Assembly: GCA_963575745.1 (NCBI GenBank)
Contig: CAUYUJ010012625.1
Coordinates: forward strand, 339,501-403,500
DNA: 64,000 bases
DNA from: Prorocentrum cordatum
Lineage: Eukaryota; Sar; Dinophyceae; Prorocentrales; Prorocentraceae
Direction: 5' to 3'
The notes under the pieces are model-generated. The model was not told the DNA's origin. It did no database searches and saw nothing but the letters and a program-made list of their open reading frames with translations. The position numbers were made by a program, and so were the translations under genes. Position 1 is the stretch's first letter. Each line of letters opens with the position of its first letter. This document shows positions 41,808-52,106 of this stretch, one piece after another.

Positions 41808-42512
41808 AGAAGGAGGAGGGAGGAGGAGGGGGAGGAGGAGGTGGAAGCGGAGGAGGAGGAGAAGAAACAGGAGGGGCAGGAGGAGGAAAAAGAAGAGAAG
41901 GAGGAGGAGGATGAGGATGAGGAGGAGGAGGAGGAGGAGGAGGAGAAACAGGAGGGGCAGGAGGAGGAGGAGCAGGAGGAGCAGAAGGAGGAGTAGGAGA
42001 AGGGGAGGAGCAGGATGAAGAAGAGGAGGTAGAGAAATGCAGACGTATGCTACAGGTTGGTGCCTCGCAGCCTGCCTGAGAACACAAAGGAGGAGGAGGA
42101 GGAGGAGGAGGAGGAGGAGGAGGAGGAGCAGGAGGAGGAGCAGGAGGAGGAGGCGCAGGAGGAGGCGGAGGAGGAGGAGGAGGAGGAGGAGGAGGAGGAG
42201 CAGGAGGAGCAGGAGGAGAGGAGAGGAGGAGGAGGAGGAGGAGGAGGAGGAGGAGGAGGAGGAGGAGGAGGTGGAGGAGGAGGAAGGAGGAGAAGGAGAG
42301 GGAGCAGGAGAAGCAGGAGGAGGAGGAGGAGGAGGAGGAGGCGGAGGAGGAGGAGGAGGAGGAGGAGGAGGAGGAGGAGGAGGAGGAGGAGGAGGAGGAG
42401 GAGGAGGAGGAGGAGGAGGAGGAGGCGGAGGAGGAGGAGGAGGAGGAGGAGGAGCAGGAGGAGGCGGAGGAGGAGGCGGAGGAGGAAGAGGTGGAAGAGG
42501 AGGAGGAGGAGA
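41808..42512 (+). repeat. 700-bp GGA purine tract
   Basis: Almost pure purine for about 700 bases, broken by a short unique piece at 42020-42085. Interruptions are mostly GCA, GCG or GAA triplets, which keep the 3-base register. All long frames here are Gly/Glu/Arg or Pro/Leu/Ser runs and are not genes. Confidence 0.95.
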
Positions 42513-42654
42513 GTTGCAGACAGGGCGTGCCCGCCCCTCCCCTCGGAGGCGGCTCGGCCGCGCGCGAGGTCCCCGAGGGGGTGGGAGGCCGCCCGACCGG
42601 AGCCGCGCCGTGGCGCTCGCACGGCGTGCCCGGTGGAGGGACATGGGAGGATTG

Positions 42655-42889
42655 AGCAGGGACGGACCGTCCCGGCTTTCCTATAGTCCTACCACGAAGT
42701 GTTCTTGGAACCCAAACATGTTCTAATCATAAAACAGATGTCTTATACCCGATGTGGTAAGACAGGATGTGGTATGACAGGACAGGCGCCGCCAGAAATG
42801 TTCTAAGAACATCTCGTGGAAACCACATAAGGTTCTCAGAGCATTGTTCGGTAGGGCTGTAGGCGAGCCATGACGCTTCGCCACTGCTT
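42655..42889. repeat. family E inverted-repeat element, copy E3
   Basis: Best-kept copy: left AGCAGGGACGGACCGTCCCGG and TTTCCTATAGTCCTACCACG, right CATTGTTCGGTAGGGCTGTA and CGCTTCGCCACTGCT. Inner AGAAATGTTCTAAGAACATC. Confidence 0.8.
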
Positions 42890-42911
42890 GAGAGGAGAGG
42901 ATCTAGAGTTA

Positions 42912-43065
42912 GGTCGGGCGTGTCCCACAAGATGTGGAGCTTGGAGGGGAAATACAATATAGTTTCGACAACATTCAAAAATGGCAAAATAATTCTTCAA
43001 ACATCGTCCCCGGACTATTTTTAACTCTTTTGGGAGATTCCTCCTGTAGAAGGACAGGCCCGACT
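42912..43065. repeat. family F inverted-repeat element, copy F3
   Basis: Left GGTCGGGCGTGTCCC, right CCTGTAGAAGGACAGGCCCGAC. AT-rich middle with AACATCGTCCCCGGACTATT. Confidence 0.75.
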
Positions 43066-43071
43066 CAAATC

Positions 43072-43200
43072 TGGAGAACAACAAAAAACGTATAAACATA
43101 AACTGTTGATTTCGTGCTCCACGCGGACTTCTTGGATCCGCACCGGACCCCACGCGGAGCGCCAAAAGTTTATGCCTGTGTATATGTTGTTCTTCTTCGG
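43072..43200 (+). repeat. family A element, copy A14 (no central hairpins)
   Basis: Both long arms and tips are present (CATAAACTGTTGATTTCGTG ... GCCAAAAGTTTATGCCTG, GTTGTTCTTCTTCG). The arms meet directly as GGATCCGCACCGGACCCC, so the whole GC-rich centre is deleted. Confidence 0.8.
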
Positions 43201-43204
43201 GCCA

Positions 43205-43560
43205 AGGTGCCCCCAGGATTTCTCAACAGGCCCGCCCCGGCCTCCAGGAGCACCTCCTCACGGCCCGGCAAAGAAGGAAGCGAGCAGCGTGGTAGACCTG
43301 GGGCCAGGGGCACCTCCTAGCGACCCGCGTTAAGGAGGAGGCAAAGGAGTCAGAAGGGGGAGGAGGGGGAGGCTCTCCCTTGAGCTTCGACGAGCTCGAC
43401 AGCTGGTCTAAGAAAAGGTGGAGGCTCCCCCACCCCACCTAGGCCCGTCCAGGAGGACGGATGCCGACAGGTCGTGCCTCCTCCTGTTCTGTGCTGTGCT
43501 GGTGGCCTGAGGACCCCACAGACTTTATCACCACTGACAGTGACAAACCTCTCCCTAAGT
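43205..43560. other. no recognisable gene
   Basis: Nothing conserved seen. A CACCTCCT(C/A) plus GGCCCGGC word is loosely repeated at 43250-43320. Confidence 0.35.
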
Positions 43561-43564
43561 TTCC

Positions 43565-43713
43565 GTCGGGCATGTCCCTACAGGCGGATTTTGGAGGACA
43601 ACATGAAAATAGCCAACAAATCTTCACAAATAGCCAAACATACTCCAAAAATCATCCCCCGACTATGTTTGACTATTTTTGAACGTTCCTTCTGTAGAGG
43701 GACAGGCCCGACT
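43565..43713. repeat. family F inverted-repeat element, copy F4
   Basis: Left GTCGGGCATGTCCCTACAGG, right CTGTAGAGGGACAGGCCCGAC, a mirror match over about 20 bases. Middle has AATAGCCAACAAATC repeated as AATAGCCAAACATAC. Confidence 0.8.
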
Positions 43714-43714
43714 T

Positions 43715-44135
43715 AACCCCGAGTCTGAGGATCCATGCCCAGCGATTTGCTGGCGAGCAGGGCGAACTGAGGCAACAGCAACTCCTTGTCGGCTCAGAGA
43801 CCCCTCCTTGGGGTCCAGACGCACCCACTTCTCGAGCTGCAAACCGCCGTGACGGCGACGATGGCACCCCCCGAAGGCCAACCGCCGCTGTCTCAACCAC
43901 CCCTTCCCCTGACCCCCCCCTCTCCTCCTCCTCCCCCTCCTCTTCCTCCCCCTCCCTCATCCCCCCTCCCTCCCCCCTCTCCCTGCACGCGATCGTCAGT
44001 CAAACTGGTATTACGCGAGAGGGCATAGCAACCTTACGCCGCGGCGTTGCGCGCTGCACACCGCGTGGCTTCTTGCGGGAAACTCACGTGCAAATGTCGG
44101 CGCAATCGACCCCGTTCTTCCGTCGCTCGCGTGTC
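43715..44135. other. no recognisable gene; C/T-rich tract
   Basis: A CTCCTCCCCCTCC tract fills about 43905-43985. Confidence 0.4.
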
Positions 44136-44139
44136 TAGA

Positions 44140-44345
44140 GGAAGAAGAAACGGCGTAAACATACACGTTCGGAGGTCCGCGCGGATCTGTCGGATCTGCG
44201 CTGAACCCCCCCCCCGTCCCTGGCCCTGGCGTACGGAGCGCGCCAGGAGCGGCGCCAGAAGCGCCGCCAAGAGGGACCAGGCGCAGATCCAAAAGATCCG
44301 CGCGGACCGTCGAGAGCCTATGCTCATGCCGTTCTTTGCTCTGAA
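44140..44345 (+). repeat. family A element, copy A15
   Basis: Left tip GAAGAAGAAACGGCGTAAAC, arm TTCGGAGGTCCGCGCGGATC, hairpin B CCCTGGCGTACGGAGCGCGCCAGG, hairpin C GGCGCCAGAAGCGCC. Right arm GATCCGCGCGGACCGTCGA and tip TATGCTCATGCCGTTC. Confidence 0.85.
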
Positions 44346-44515
44346 CGTCGGGCCAGTCCACAAAGAAACCTTCCGCGAGAGACCCGAACCTGAGACCCCA
44401 GGGCGTCCCTTGATTTTTGGTGTGGGAACGTCGCGCGTTCCACCGCAGAACCATCGAGACCCAGGACACCCTGGAGGCAAGCAGGGTGTTTCTTGGCATG
44501 GGTCTCCACTGCAAG
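44344..44515 (+). repeat. dispersed repeat, paired with 5183-5352
   Basis: Same word order as the first copy, including CCTGAGACCCCAGG and ACCCTGGAGGCAAGCAGGG. It directly follows family A copy A15. Confidence 0.6.
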
Positions 44516-44571
44516 ATGAGGACGGCAAGGGAAGGGGGGGTCTGCGAGAAGGCACGGAGGCGCGAAGAGAA

Positions 44572-44629
44572 AGAGAGAGAGAGAGAAACACATTTATAAA
44601 AATATATACATAAATATATACACACATGC

Positions 44630-44660
<31 letters not shown>

Positions 44661-44700
44661 AAGCGAGAGAGAGAGAGAGAGAGAGAAAGCGAGAGAACGA
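44572..44700 (+). repeat. (GA)n and (TA)n microsatellites
   Basis: GAGAGAGA, ATATATACAT and again GAGAGAGA runs with AAGC interruptions. Confidence 0.9.
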
Positions 44701-44843
44701 GAGCCGGGAGGCCGAGCGGCACCGCGGAGGGCCGGTCCTCACTTCCGCCTCAGGGGCGGGGGCGCGCGCCGCGCAGGGTCGCCGCCGCCCGCGTTCGGCG
44801 CCGCCGTGGCAGGAAACGCAGGAGCGACGGTGGTCCACACTCG

Positions 44844-44966
44844 CCATCGCTCGGACGTCCACTCCCCGTGCAGTTTTCGGCTTCGTGCGTTTATGCTCCC
44901 AGAGAAGATTCCAGATGCTCCTCGATGGTCCTCGCCGAGGGAAAATGCACACGTCCGAGCGATGCC
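44844..44966. repeat. family D inverted-repeat element, copy D3
   Basis: Mirror ends CATCGCTCGGACGT and ACGTCCGAGCGATG. Interior CTCCTCGATGGTCCTCGCCGAG. Confidence 0.8.
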
Positions 44967-44974
44967 AAGAGCGG

Positions 44975-45086
44975 AGGCCTCCCAGAGGGGGTCGGAGAAG
45001 ATGGGGTCGGAGGATGACGCCGCATCGAGGATGCATCGACGATGCATCGGCGGTGCGTAGGCGGTGTCAGCGAAGCTTCGGCGACG
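44975..45086. repeat. family C element, copy C3 (left half)
   Basis: AGGCCTCCCAGAGGGGGTCGG, then AGATGGGGTCGGAGGATG and GATGCATCG(A/G)(C/G)G repeats. It ends in GAAGCTTCGGCGACG without a mirror half. Confidence 0.75.
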
Positions 45087-45160
45087 AATGGAAGAGGGAG
45101 GGCGTGAGGGAGGCGGGTGGTGGTCTACCTCTTGTGGGCCCTGTAGAAAGGGCCAATAGA

Positions 45161-45388
45161 GGCCTCCTAGATGGGGTCCGAATAGATGAGGTCGGAGGCT
45201 CACGCCGCATCGGCGATGCATCGCCGACACATCGGCGATGCATCGGCCATGTCGGCGAAGCTTCGGCGAAGCTTCGGCGATGCCGGCGCGGAGAAAATCG
45301 TGTTCCACATCGAGCCGCATCGGCGGTGCATCGGCGATGCAACGCGATCCTCCGACCCCATCTGCTCGGACCCCATCTAGGAGGTCTA
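45161..45388. repeat. family C element, copy C4 (complete)
   Basis: Perfectly framed: GGCCTCCTAGATGGGG at the left, CCCCATCTAGGAGGTCT at the right. A second inner pair is GATGAGGTCGGAG and CTCCGACCCCATC. The middle has GCATCGGCGATGCATCG words and GAAGCTTCGGCGAAGCTTCG. About 228 bp, no coding capacity. Confidence 0.85.
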
Positions 45389-45391
45389 GAG

Positions 45392-46035
45392 CCAAACAAC
45401 AGTTGTCCGAGCCAATGGCACGAATGCCGTACCACGTGATGTGGGGTAGCATCTTGCATAATGCATGTCCCGCCTCCCTCCCCCCCAAACCCAGAATTAG
45501 AAAATGTCCACGCGTAAACCGCCGTCAACTGTGGGCTCGGGGGTGAGGGACCTGCTGATCTGATGGATGCACTTCGCCGCATCGTTGTCTTCGCGCGATG
45601 GGCGTGGACACGCTTTGTCCACCCTCCGGGGGCGGGATCGAGAATCGAAGAGGGATCGAGGATCGGAGAGAAATCGAGGGCCGAGGAGTGATCGAGAATC
45701 GGGGAGGGTCGAGGTGGGGTCGAGGATCGAAGAGGGGCCCCGGATCAAGGATGGAGGCCTGGCTGCTTCTGCGCCGTGGGGGGCTTATGAGCCTCCGTGG
45801 GGGGCGCTCGCGTCTTGGCAACAGAATTCGCCTCGCCGTGTCTGGTGAAATGTGTGCCGCTCGCTCCGAGGGACGGCAAGAACACAAAGCAATCATGCTG
45901 GCCATGAGTCGTGAGACAAGCCACAAACCCAGTGCGTCAACGCAGTAGCAGGAACGGTGACGTGAGTGGCAATATCACCACCCCTCTGATCGTAGAGCGC
46001 TGGATTGGGGTGAACGCGAGTGGTTATAGCCTCCA
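45392..46035. other. no recognisable gene; ATCGAGAATCG(G/A) minisatellite
   Basis: GATCGAGGATCGGAGAG-like words recur at 45635-45750. Otherwise nothing. Confidence 0.45.
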
Positions 46036-46039
46036 ATCT

Positions 46040-46500
46040 GGCCCAATATGACTACTAGGTGGCCCCAAATATCCACAATTGTCATCGAAAATTGCACTGG
46101 ATAGTCCAAGACAACTCAAGATGTTCTCCTCCATGCCTCCAAGAGGCCACAAATCAGACCCAAAGTCGCCACCGAACCTCCCAAACATACCCCCCCGAGC
46201 GGCCCCAGTCGCTCAACAACAGAAGGTTTCGATTGGTTTGACCTTGGCGCTGTTCCGATTCCGAAGGTCTTTGAGGCCTCAAGATGGCTACAATATCACC
46301 AATGAGAGGCCCTCGAAGGACACATGAAGGCTCCACGATGGACCCAAGAGCGCCTCGAGACCGTCCCAAAATCCGAGTGATCGTGCTTCGGCGGGATAAT
46401 GCTGATTCAGGCACCCAAGAGGGACCAAAGAGAGCCCCAACAGCGCATCAAATGCTCCCAAAAGGGCCCAAGCAGAACTCCAAGATGGCCCCACCATACT
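46040..46500 (-). repeat. degenerate CCAAGAGG/GGCCCCAA repeat patch
   Basis: Same family of words as 11070-11660 (CCAAGACAAC, CCTCCAAGAGG, CCCAAGAG, GGGCCCAAG). Confidence 0.5.
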
Positions 46501-46504
46501 CCAA

Positions 46505-47365
46505 AACGCACTCAGAGGTGGGTTTACTAATGCTTGTGGTTATCTACGTCCCTCCTCCCGACAGCTCCCCTGGGCTTGTTTCTGGATGGGCTGTAGGGAA
46601 CAAGCGAAGCATCAAGAAGTGCTACGAAGGCAGTTGTCACAAGAGACAAAACGCTTCAAACCAAAACGGTCTTTGGGGGCATCTGAGCGAAAGCAATAAT
46701 GAGCAAAGGAGACACTAGTCTGACCAATCTAGACCAACTCTCTGGCGCAATCTTGAGCAATCGCTTGCCCGCCTCGTGCGTGAAGTCTCTTGCAGGCCCA
46801 GTGGCTGAAGAGACGCGACAGACAAGGGGGCGACGCTAACGCGACTCCCCACATCCGACGCCGCGACCATTCTGTGCCGAGGGCCCCCAGACCTCTTGAC
46901 CCACTAACCCTGGGGCTGGTGCTTCGTCCCGAGCCCCGAGTCGTGTTTTGACGGTCCCCCGGCGCGGAAAAAATCGGCACGGGACGAGTTGAGGCCACGG
47001 CAGCTCAAAATCGGCCGAGGGCGAGTCGAGATGCTGGCGAGTTGAGTTGAGACGAGGGCAGGTTGAGACGTCGGCCCCCTCCTGGGGTCAGTGGGGGGGC
47101 CCTGGGACACACAAATAAATACACACCAATAACAGGATTCCTTATATTTTCCTATATTTTCTTGGGTGTTGCCTTCACCCCCACTTCCCATAGTATTTTC
47201 TGGAGAATCGACGATTCTCTGTGTGATTTTCTGCTCCCTCCCAGGGTCAGCCCACCAGCTTCCCAACCTGCGACAGGGAAAGATTGCAGACGACACCCGA
47301 GAGAGGACACGAGAGTCGACTCCGAGGGCAACCCGTGCTCTGGACCTGAAGGGACATGCAGAACG
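46505..47365. other. no recognisable gene
   Basis: A CTCAAAATCGGCC/GAGTTGAG patch lies near 46985-47075. The word CCTATATTTTCTTGGGTGTTG (47150) recurs in diverged form at 48272 and 48780. Confidence 0.4.
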
Positions 47366-47369
47366 AGGG

Positions 47370-47815
47370 ACAGGGAAGGAGGATGTGCACCCGTCTGGCG
47401 GAAGCAGCAGGTGCAAACATGAAGTGGGAGGGCGGATGAAGTGTATCGGGCCAAGGAACGAAGCAAAGCGAAAAGCGGAAGAATAGGAAGAACACATATC
47501 GCGTTTTGAAGTAAGAAGGCACAACACATAATACCCACTCTCAACGACCGACGTGCACCCTGGACGTTGCAAGCGCAAGCTATTCCGAGTTCCTTAATAA
47601 GCAAAAAAGACACGAGAGTGTGTACCCGTCTGTCGGGAGCAGTCCGTAAAACAGCAGGAATCACAGAGCACAGCAGCAAAAGCGCATCGCTTCTTGAAGT
47701 CGGGAGGCCCTTGAGGTAGATTGGGATCCGGGCGCTCCAAAAATACACAGACTTTCAACGACCGACGTGCACCTTCGACGTTGTCAACGCAAGCTATTAT
47801 TCCCACTGACTTCCT
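47370..47815 (+). repeat. about 220-bp tandem repeat, 2 copies
   Basis: CAACGACCGACGTGCACC lies at 47540 and 47757. CACCCGTCTG(G/T)CGG(A/G)AGCAG lies at 47389 and 47624. Words between them keep order. Confidence 0.7.
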
Positions 47816-47823
47816 TGGACGGC

Positions 47824-48042
47824 AGGTGAGCCCAGGATCGATAAGTCGGATCGGCGATCGAAATGAGTCGGATAGGCGGAAATCGGCAGCCGAGTCGGGA
47901 AAAATCGAATCGTCGGAAATCGGCAACCTAGTAGGCCTCCGTTGACTAATCGGAACCCAAATCGGAATCCGGAGTCGCAACGAATCGGAATCGGAAGCCA
48001 CCGAAATCGAATCGACTCCAATCGAATCGGAAGAATCGAAAT
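47824..48042 (+). repeat. family G dispersed repeat, copy 2
   Basis: AGGATCGATAAGTCGGATCG, GCAGCCGAGTCGGGAAAAAT, TAGGCCTCCGTTGAC and CCACCGAAATCGAATCGA, as at 20808-21008. Confidence 0.7.
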
Positions 48043-48044
48043 GA

Positions 48045-49845
48045 GCCCCGGGACGGCGCCGACCGTCCACCAGACCCGCTCGACGCGCACCGCCGCTCGT
48101 GCGCGCACGCCTGGAGAGGGTCCGTCGGAATGGCCCCGTATACGGCCGGCGCCGTCCAAACTTCGGGAGGCGTGTACACCGCCGACCGTCTTGGTCTCTT
48201 CGTGGCAGAGGTCTGTGAAACGGCCCAGGGGCACACAAATAAACACACAGATCCCAGCAGTCTCCACATTTTCCCATAGTTTCTGGGTGTAAGCATCTGT
48301 GCCGATTGGTGCCCTCGTGGCGTCTTGGGAAAACAGGCGGGTTGGCAGCCCGATCATCAACACAGCTCGACTGGGCTGTGGGAGAGACTCTTGCCCTGTG
48401 GTTTGCCAACCACATTAGGTACGGGCCCGCCGTGCCACCCCTGAGAGACCCGATGGGGTTACTCGAAGGAATCCCCCGACGGGGGGGCGCGGGAACTGAA
48501 GTCCTCGGGCAGTGGGGTCTCCGCTGCTTGAGGCCAGCGGCCAAGTGGGGGTGGTGCCGGTGGCCGTGCCTCGGGGTGGCATCTCGAGGCACCCCGCAAT
48601 GGCGGCGCAGATGTGACGCCTGGGGCGTGTCTGTGCTGCCACTCATGTTGCGAGGTCCGACTGCATGTGAATTCATGCAGGCACCTTGGGCACCTCCCTT
48701 CGGGTTGTGTCGCCCAGGTGTTCTGTCCGGGCACCACACTTTCTGGGTGTTCCTCTTCCCCCACCCACTTTCCATATCTTCCCCCATATTTTCCTGGAAG
48801 CCGAGGCTTACGTGTGCCTGTGTGTCTTTCCCCCTTCCGAGTCTTGGCCTCTTCGCGACGAGGCCTGGCACTGCCCGCGAAGGAGCCCCGGCGCGAGCAG
48901 GCGCGGCGTCTCGGGAGGGGCCCGCGCGCCTGAACGTGCGGCCCCACGACGTCTGCCGGCCCGCCTGCGGGCGCGCTGCCGCATCGCTAGCGGCGCCCAC
49001 GAGGGGGCAGGGCTCGAACGCCCAGGGTTCGCTGGGGGCTGGTTTCCCCCCAGAAACGACGAAAGCCCAGACCCTATGAGAAGCCTCTTGGGAACCCTTC
49101 CCGGAGGGTTTTTTGGGAGCCTGTCGGCTGTTTTGAGAGGAAGCCAGTCCCTGGCAAACACTAAGCTTTCTGAGGGTAGGGGGAGGGGGGAAGGCTTCTC
49201 AGAAGGAGGTGGCTTCTTAGGAGGCGCTGGTCCTGAATCTACAAACAAAGGCCCACGCCTTCCAAGAGGCAGGGTGCTTTCCACCAGTCCCCTACCACCT
49301 TGTGCGCGTGGCCGATGAAGGGGCGGGGGAAGGGGGCGAGGCCCGAAAGGAGGCCACCGGCGTGGCCCGGGCCCCCCTGGCCGATTCGACCTCCTAGATG
49401 GGGATATAGGCCGTTCTCGTCGGGTCTCGAGAGGCGTATCCGCAAATGGAGCGGTGGGATTGGAGGAGTCGGGATGGGGATGAGGATAGGGATCGGTTAG
49501 CGATATTGACTCGAGAATGCCAGGAGTCAGGCAAAAATAGAACGCTTAGATCTCGGGGCGCAAGCGTTTCCGCCGTGCTCGGCGTCGTCGACAGTCCCAG
49601 CTCTCGGGCCCCGGGCCACTCAGAACACAAGTCCAGATGGAGGAGCGGGGCCCAGGGCGGTGATCGAACGGGTCTGCGGGCTGGGGGCTCGCAGAACACG
49701 AGGTATGTCCTGGAGATTATCCTCATTATGTCCAGAAGCGGTCCGCGACTCGGGGGGAGGTGAGATCTCAAAAAAAGAACGGCCCCTTGACGGTACATGT
49801 CTGCACAACCTTGCCTTCTTCGAGAAATGTCATCATGCGAAACAG
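48045..49845. other. no recognisable gene
   Basis: About 1.8 kb without a convincing coding region. A long minus-strand frame across 47.6-49.0 kb runs through repeat family G and so is not a gene. The word TTTTCCCATAGTTTCTGGGTG at 48272 is shared with 47.15 and 48.78 kb. Confidence 0.45.
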
Positions 49846-49852
49846 CTGTGGA

Positions 49853-50065
49853 CGCCCGAAACGGGTACGGAGGAAATGGGTACGATACCCAAGAGCACAC
49901 GTTGTCCAGGAGGCTACAGCGGCCGCTGTTGGGCAGGATGGCCTCCGTCTCAAATGGACAACGGCCGCGGCCTCGCCAACAGCAAATCCTATTCAGATTA
50001 AACAAAAGCTGCTGCTGGACTTTGCACCCACTGCTTCCGTACCCATTTCGATCGCCCCGAGCAGT
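49853..50065. repeat. family J element, intact copy
   Basis: Ends CGAAACGGGTACGGAGG and CTTCCGTACCCATTTCGATCG are mirror images. Interior has CTACAGCGGCCGCTGTTGGG. It gives the uninterrupted reference for 12237-12902. Confidence 0.65.
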
Positions 50066-50069
50066 GAGA

Positions 50070-50500
50070 GCATCGCGATCAGAACTCTCGGGCCAACCCA
50101 CCTCCTGCGGGCGGGGGGGGGGCCCGAAGAGAGGCAGCTACCGCCAGCCTCTTGCTCACGACGCCCGGGAGGTGGGAGCCCCTCAGAACGGGGGAATCAG
50201 GCCCCGGAAAAAATCACAAGACAGCTCGCCGCTTGGGCCCCACCGCAAGTCCAAACGGCGAGCATAAATCGGTCGTAGCCCCGCACGCCTTCGAATGCCC
50301 ACTCTTCGTCCTCGTACTACTCGCATTCCTTCCCGTCCTCCTCCCTATCCTGATCGTCGTCGTCATCCTCCTCCTCGTCCTCCTCCTCATCATCGTCATA
50401 ATCCTCGTCTTCCTCCTGCTCCAGCTCCTCCTCGTCGCATTCGTCTAGGACCCCGTCCACGTTTCTCCTTTTCCTCCTCCAGCTCATCCTCCTCCTCCTG
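50070..50500. other. no gene; TCC/GTC-rich tract at 50310-50450
   Basis: Triplet-rich pyrimidine stretch (CTCCTC, GTCGTC, CATCGTCAT). Nothing else recognised. Confidence 0.45.
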
Positions 50501-50503
50501 GCA

Positions 50504-50790
50504 CCTCGGCGGCCGAGAATACAACCGTCTCCTATCGGTTGCCCCGTCGGTTGCGCCCTCGGCGGCCGAGAATAAAACCGTCTCCCATCGGTTGCGCCAT
50601 AAGTTGCGCCCTCGGCGGCCGAGAATAAAACCAACTCCGATCGGTTGCGCCATCAGATGCGCCCTCGGCGGCTGAAAATAAAAACGTCTCCGATCGGTTG
50701 CGCCACAAGTTGCGCCCTCAGCGGCCGAGAACGAAACCGTCTCCGATCGGTTGCGTCGTAAGTTGCGCCCTCGGTGGCCGAGAATAAGAC
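50504..50790 (+). repeat. 53-bp tandem repeat, about 5.4 units
   Basis: GGCGGCCGAGAATA and variants start at 50508, 50561, 50614, 50667, 50720 and 50773, exactly 53 bases apart. Each unit also has CGTCTCCGATCGGTTGCG. It is followed by a short TTCAGTTCAGCTCAG run (50816-50840). Confidence 0.95.
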
Positions 50791-50841
50791 AGTCGCGTAA
50801 CGAGTGCGAACAGTCAGTTCAGTTCAGTTCAGCTCAGCTCA

Positions 50842-51380
50842 GATATGTCAGCTTACCTCGCGAGAAACAAATTCGGGCTACGCCCGAAAATAGCGAACAC
50901 TCATGCCACATTCATCTGTCAACGCCTCCCCCTCCCCCCCACAATTTTCAAAAATGGCGGTGGGTTTGATGAGCTGCACTTCGACAGCAGTCTCCTCTGC
51001 GCGTGCCAACTTTAGATTTTTGGTGGGGAGGGGGGCGTTCGGTCATTGTTTCCCTCAACCGCATGTCGACCCCAATCCTCGACTTTGGTGAGTTCTCAAC
51101 TGGTCCAGAAATTGTGGAGCCAACCCTGAAATATACGATAGAGGGGGGCGTCCATCCTCAGTGAGGGTGCGTCCGAAGAGCCCCTCTGGGGGTGTATCCC
51201 AGCGCTTCCCCCCCGTTTCCGAGCGGCCGAACTTGACGGGCGAAGCTCGGAGTTCGGGGGAGGCAGACCGCCCACGACCCCACTCCAGAAGCTCGGCCCG
51301 TTCCTGTCCACCGACGGACATGCACTGGGCAGCTCGGTCCCTGCACTTCGGCCTGGGGCGGAAGCCGAGCAACGGCGGAA
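50842..51380. other. no recognisable gene
   Basis: Nothing conserved seen apart from GAGGGGGGCGTCCATCCTCA (51142), related to 18923. Confidence 0.35.
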
Positions 51381-51384
51381 GAGG

Positions 51385-51580
51385 GAAGAACGCCACAAAC
51401 AGACAGACTTTTGGCGCTCCGCGCGGATTCCTTGGATCCGCGCTGGACCCCCCTCCACGGCGCGCGGAGCGCGCCGGGTGCGGCGCCGGAGGAGCCGCCA
51501 GGAGGGCCCAGGCGCCGATCCAAGACATGCGCGAGGAGCGCCAACAAATGTTCCTGTTTTTGTGCCGTTCTGGCACGGGG
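51385..51580 (+). repeat. family A element, copy A16 (near-complete)
   Basis: Left tip GAACGCCACAAACAGACAG, arm TTTTGGCGCTCCGCGCGG. Hairpin B GGCGCGCGGAGCGCGCC, hairpin C GCGGCGCCGGAGGAGCCGC. Right arm CCGATCCAAGACATGCG and AGCGCCAACAAATG. Confidence 0.9.
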
Positions 51581-51587
51581 CTCGTTG

Positions 51588-51895
51588 GAGGAGGAGGAGG
51601 AGGAGAAGAGGAGGAGGAGGAGGAGGAGGAGGAGGGAGAGCAGGAGGAGGAAGAGGAGGAGGAGGAGGAGGAGGAGGAGGAGGAGGAGGAGATGAGGAGG
51701 GAAGGAGGAGGAGGAGGAGGGAGAGGGGAGGAGGAGGAGGACGAGGGGGAGGAGGAGGAGCAGAAGGAGGAGGACGAGGAGGAGGAGGAAGAGGACGAGG
51801 GGGAGGAGGAGGAGGAGCATGAGGTGGACGAGGGGGAGGAGGAGAAGAGGAGGAGGACGAGGAGCAAGAGGAGGAGGACGAGGAGGCGGAGGCTC
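51588..51895 (+). repeat. GGA purine microsatellite
   Basis: About 300 bases of GGA with GAC and GCA interruptions, starting eight bases past family A copy A16. Confidence 0.95.
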
Positions 51896-52106
51896 GGTGG
51901 GGGAGTCGTCCGCCTGGGTCGTCGGCATGGGGAGGAGCCGATTCTCCCAAAAGCCGGCCCCTCCGGCTGTGCCAGCTGACCCCCCTGGCGGGGGGGGGGG
52001 GGGCTTGCCTCCCGGGAGGCGCTCTCTGGCGCTCTGCCTGGGCCCAGAGAAGGGCGGGAACTGCGAAGGATCTGCGGCGCGATCCTGTTCTTCGGAGACG
52101 CAAGTG

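Noticed and set aside
41778-42726. Long poly-Gly/poly-Pro/poly-Leu proteins
   Set aside because: Products of the 700-bp GGA tract with no unique domain.
47594-49000. 468-codon minus-strand frame
   Set aside because: It runs through dispersed repeat G and a tandem duplication, and no domain is recognisable.
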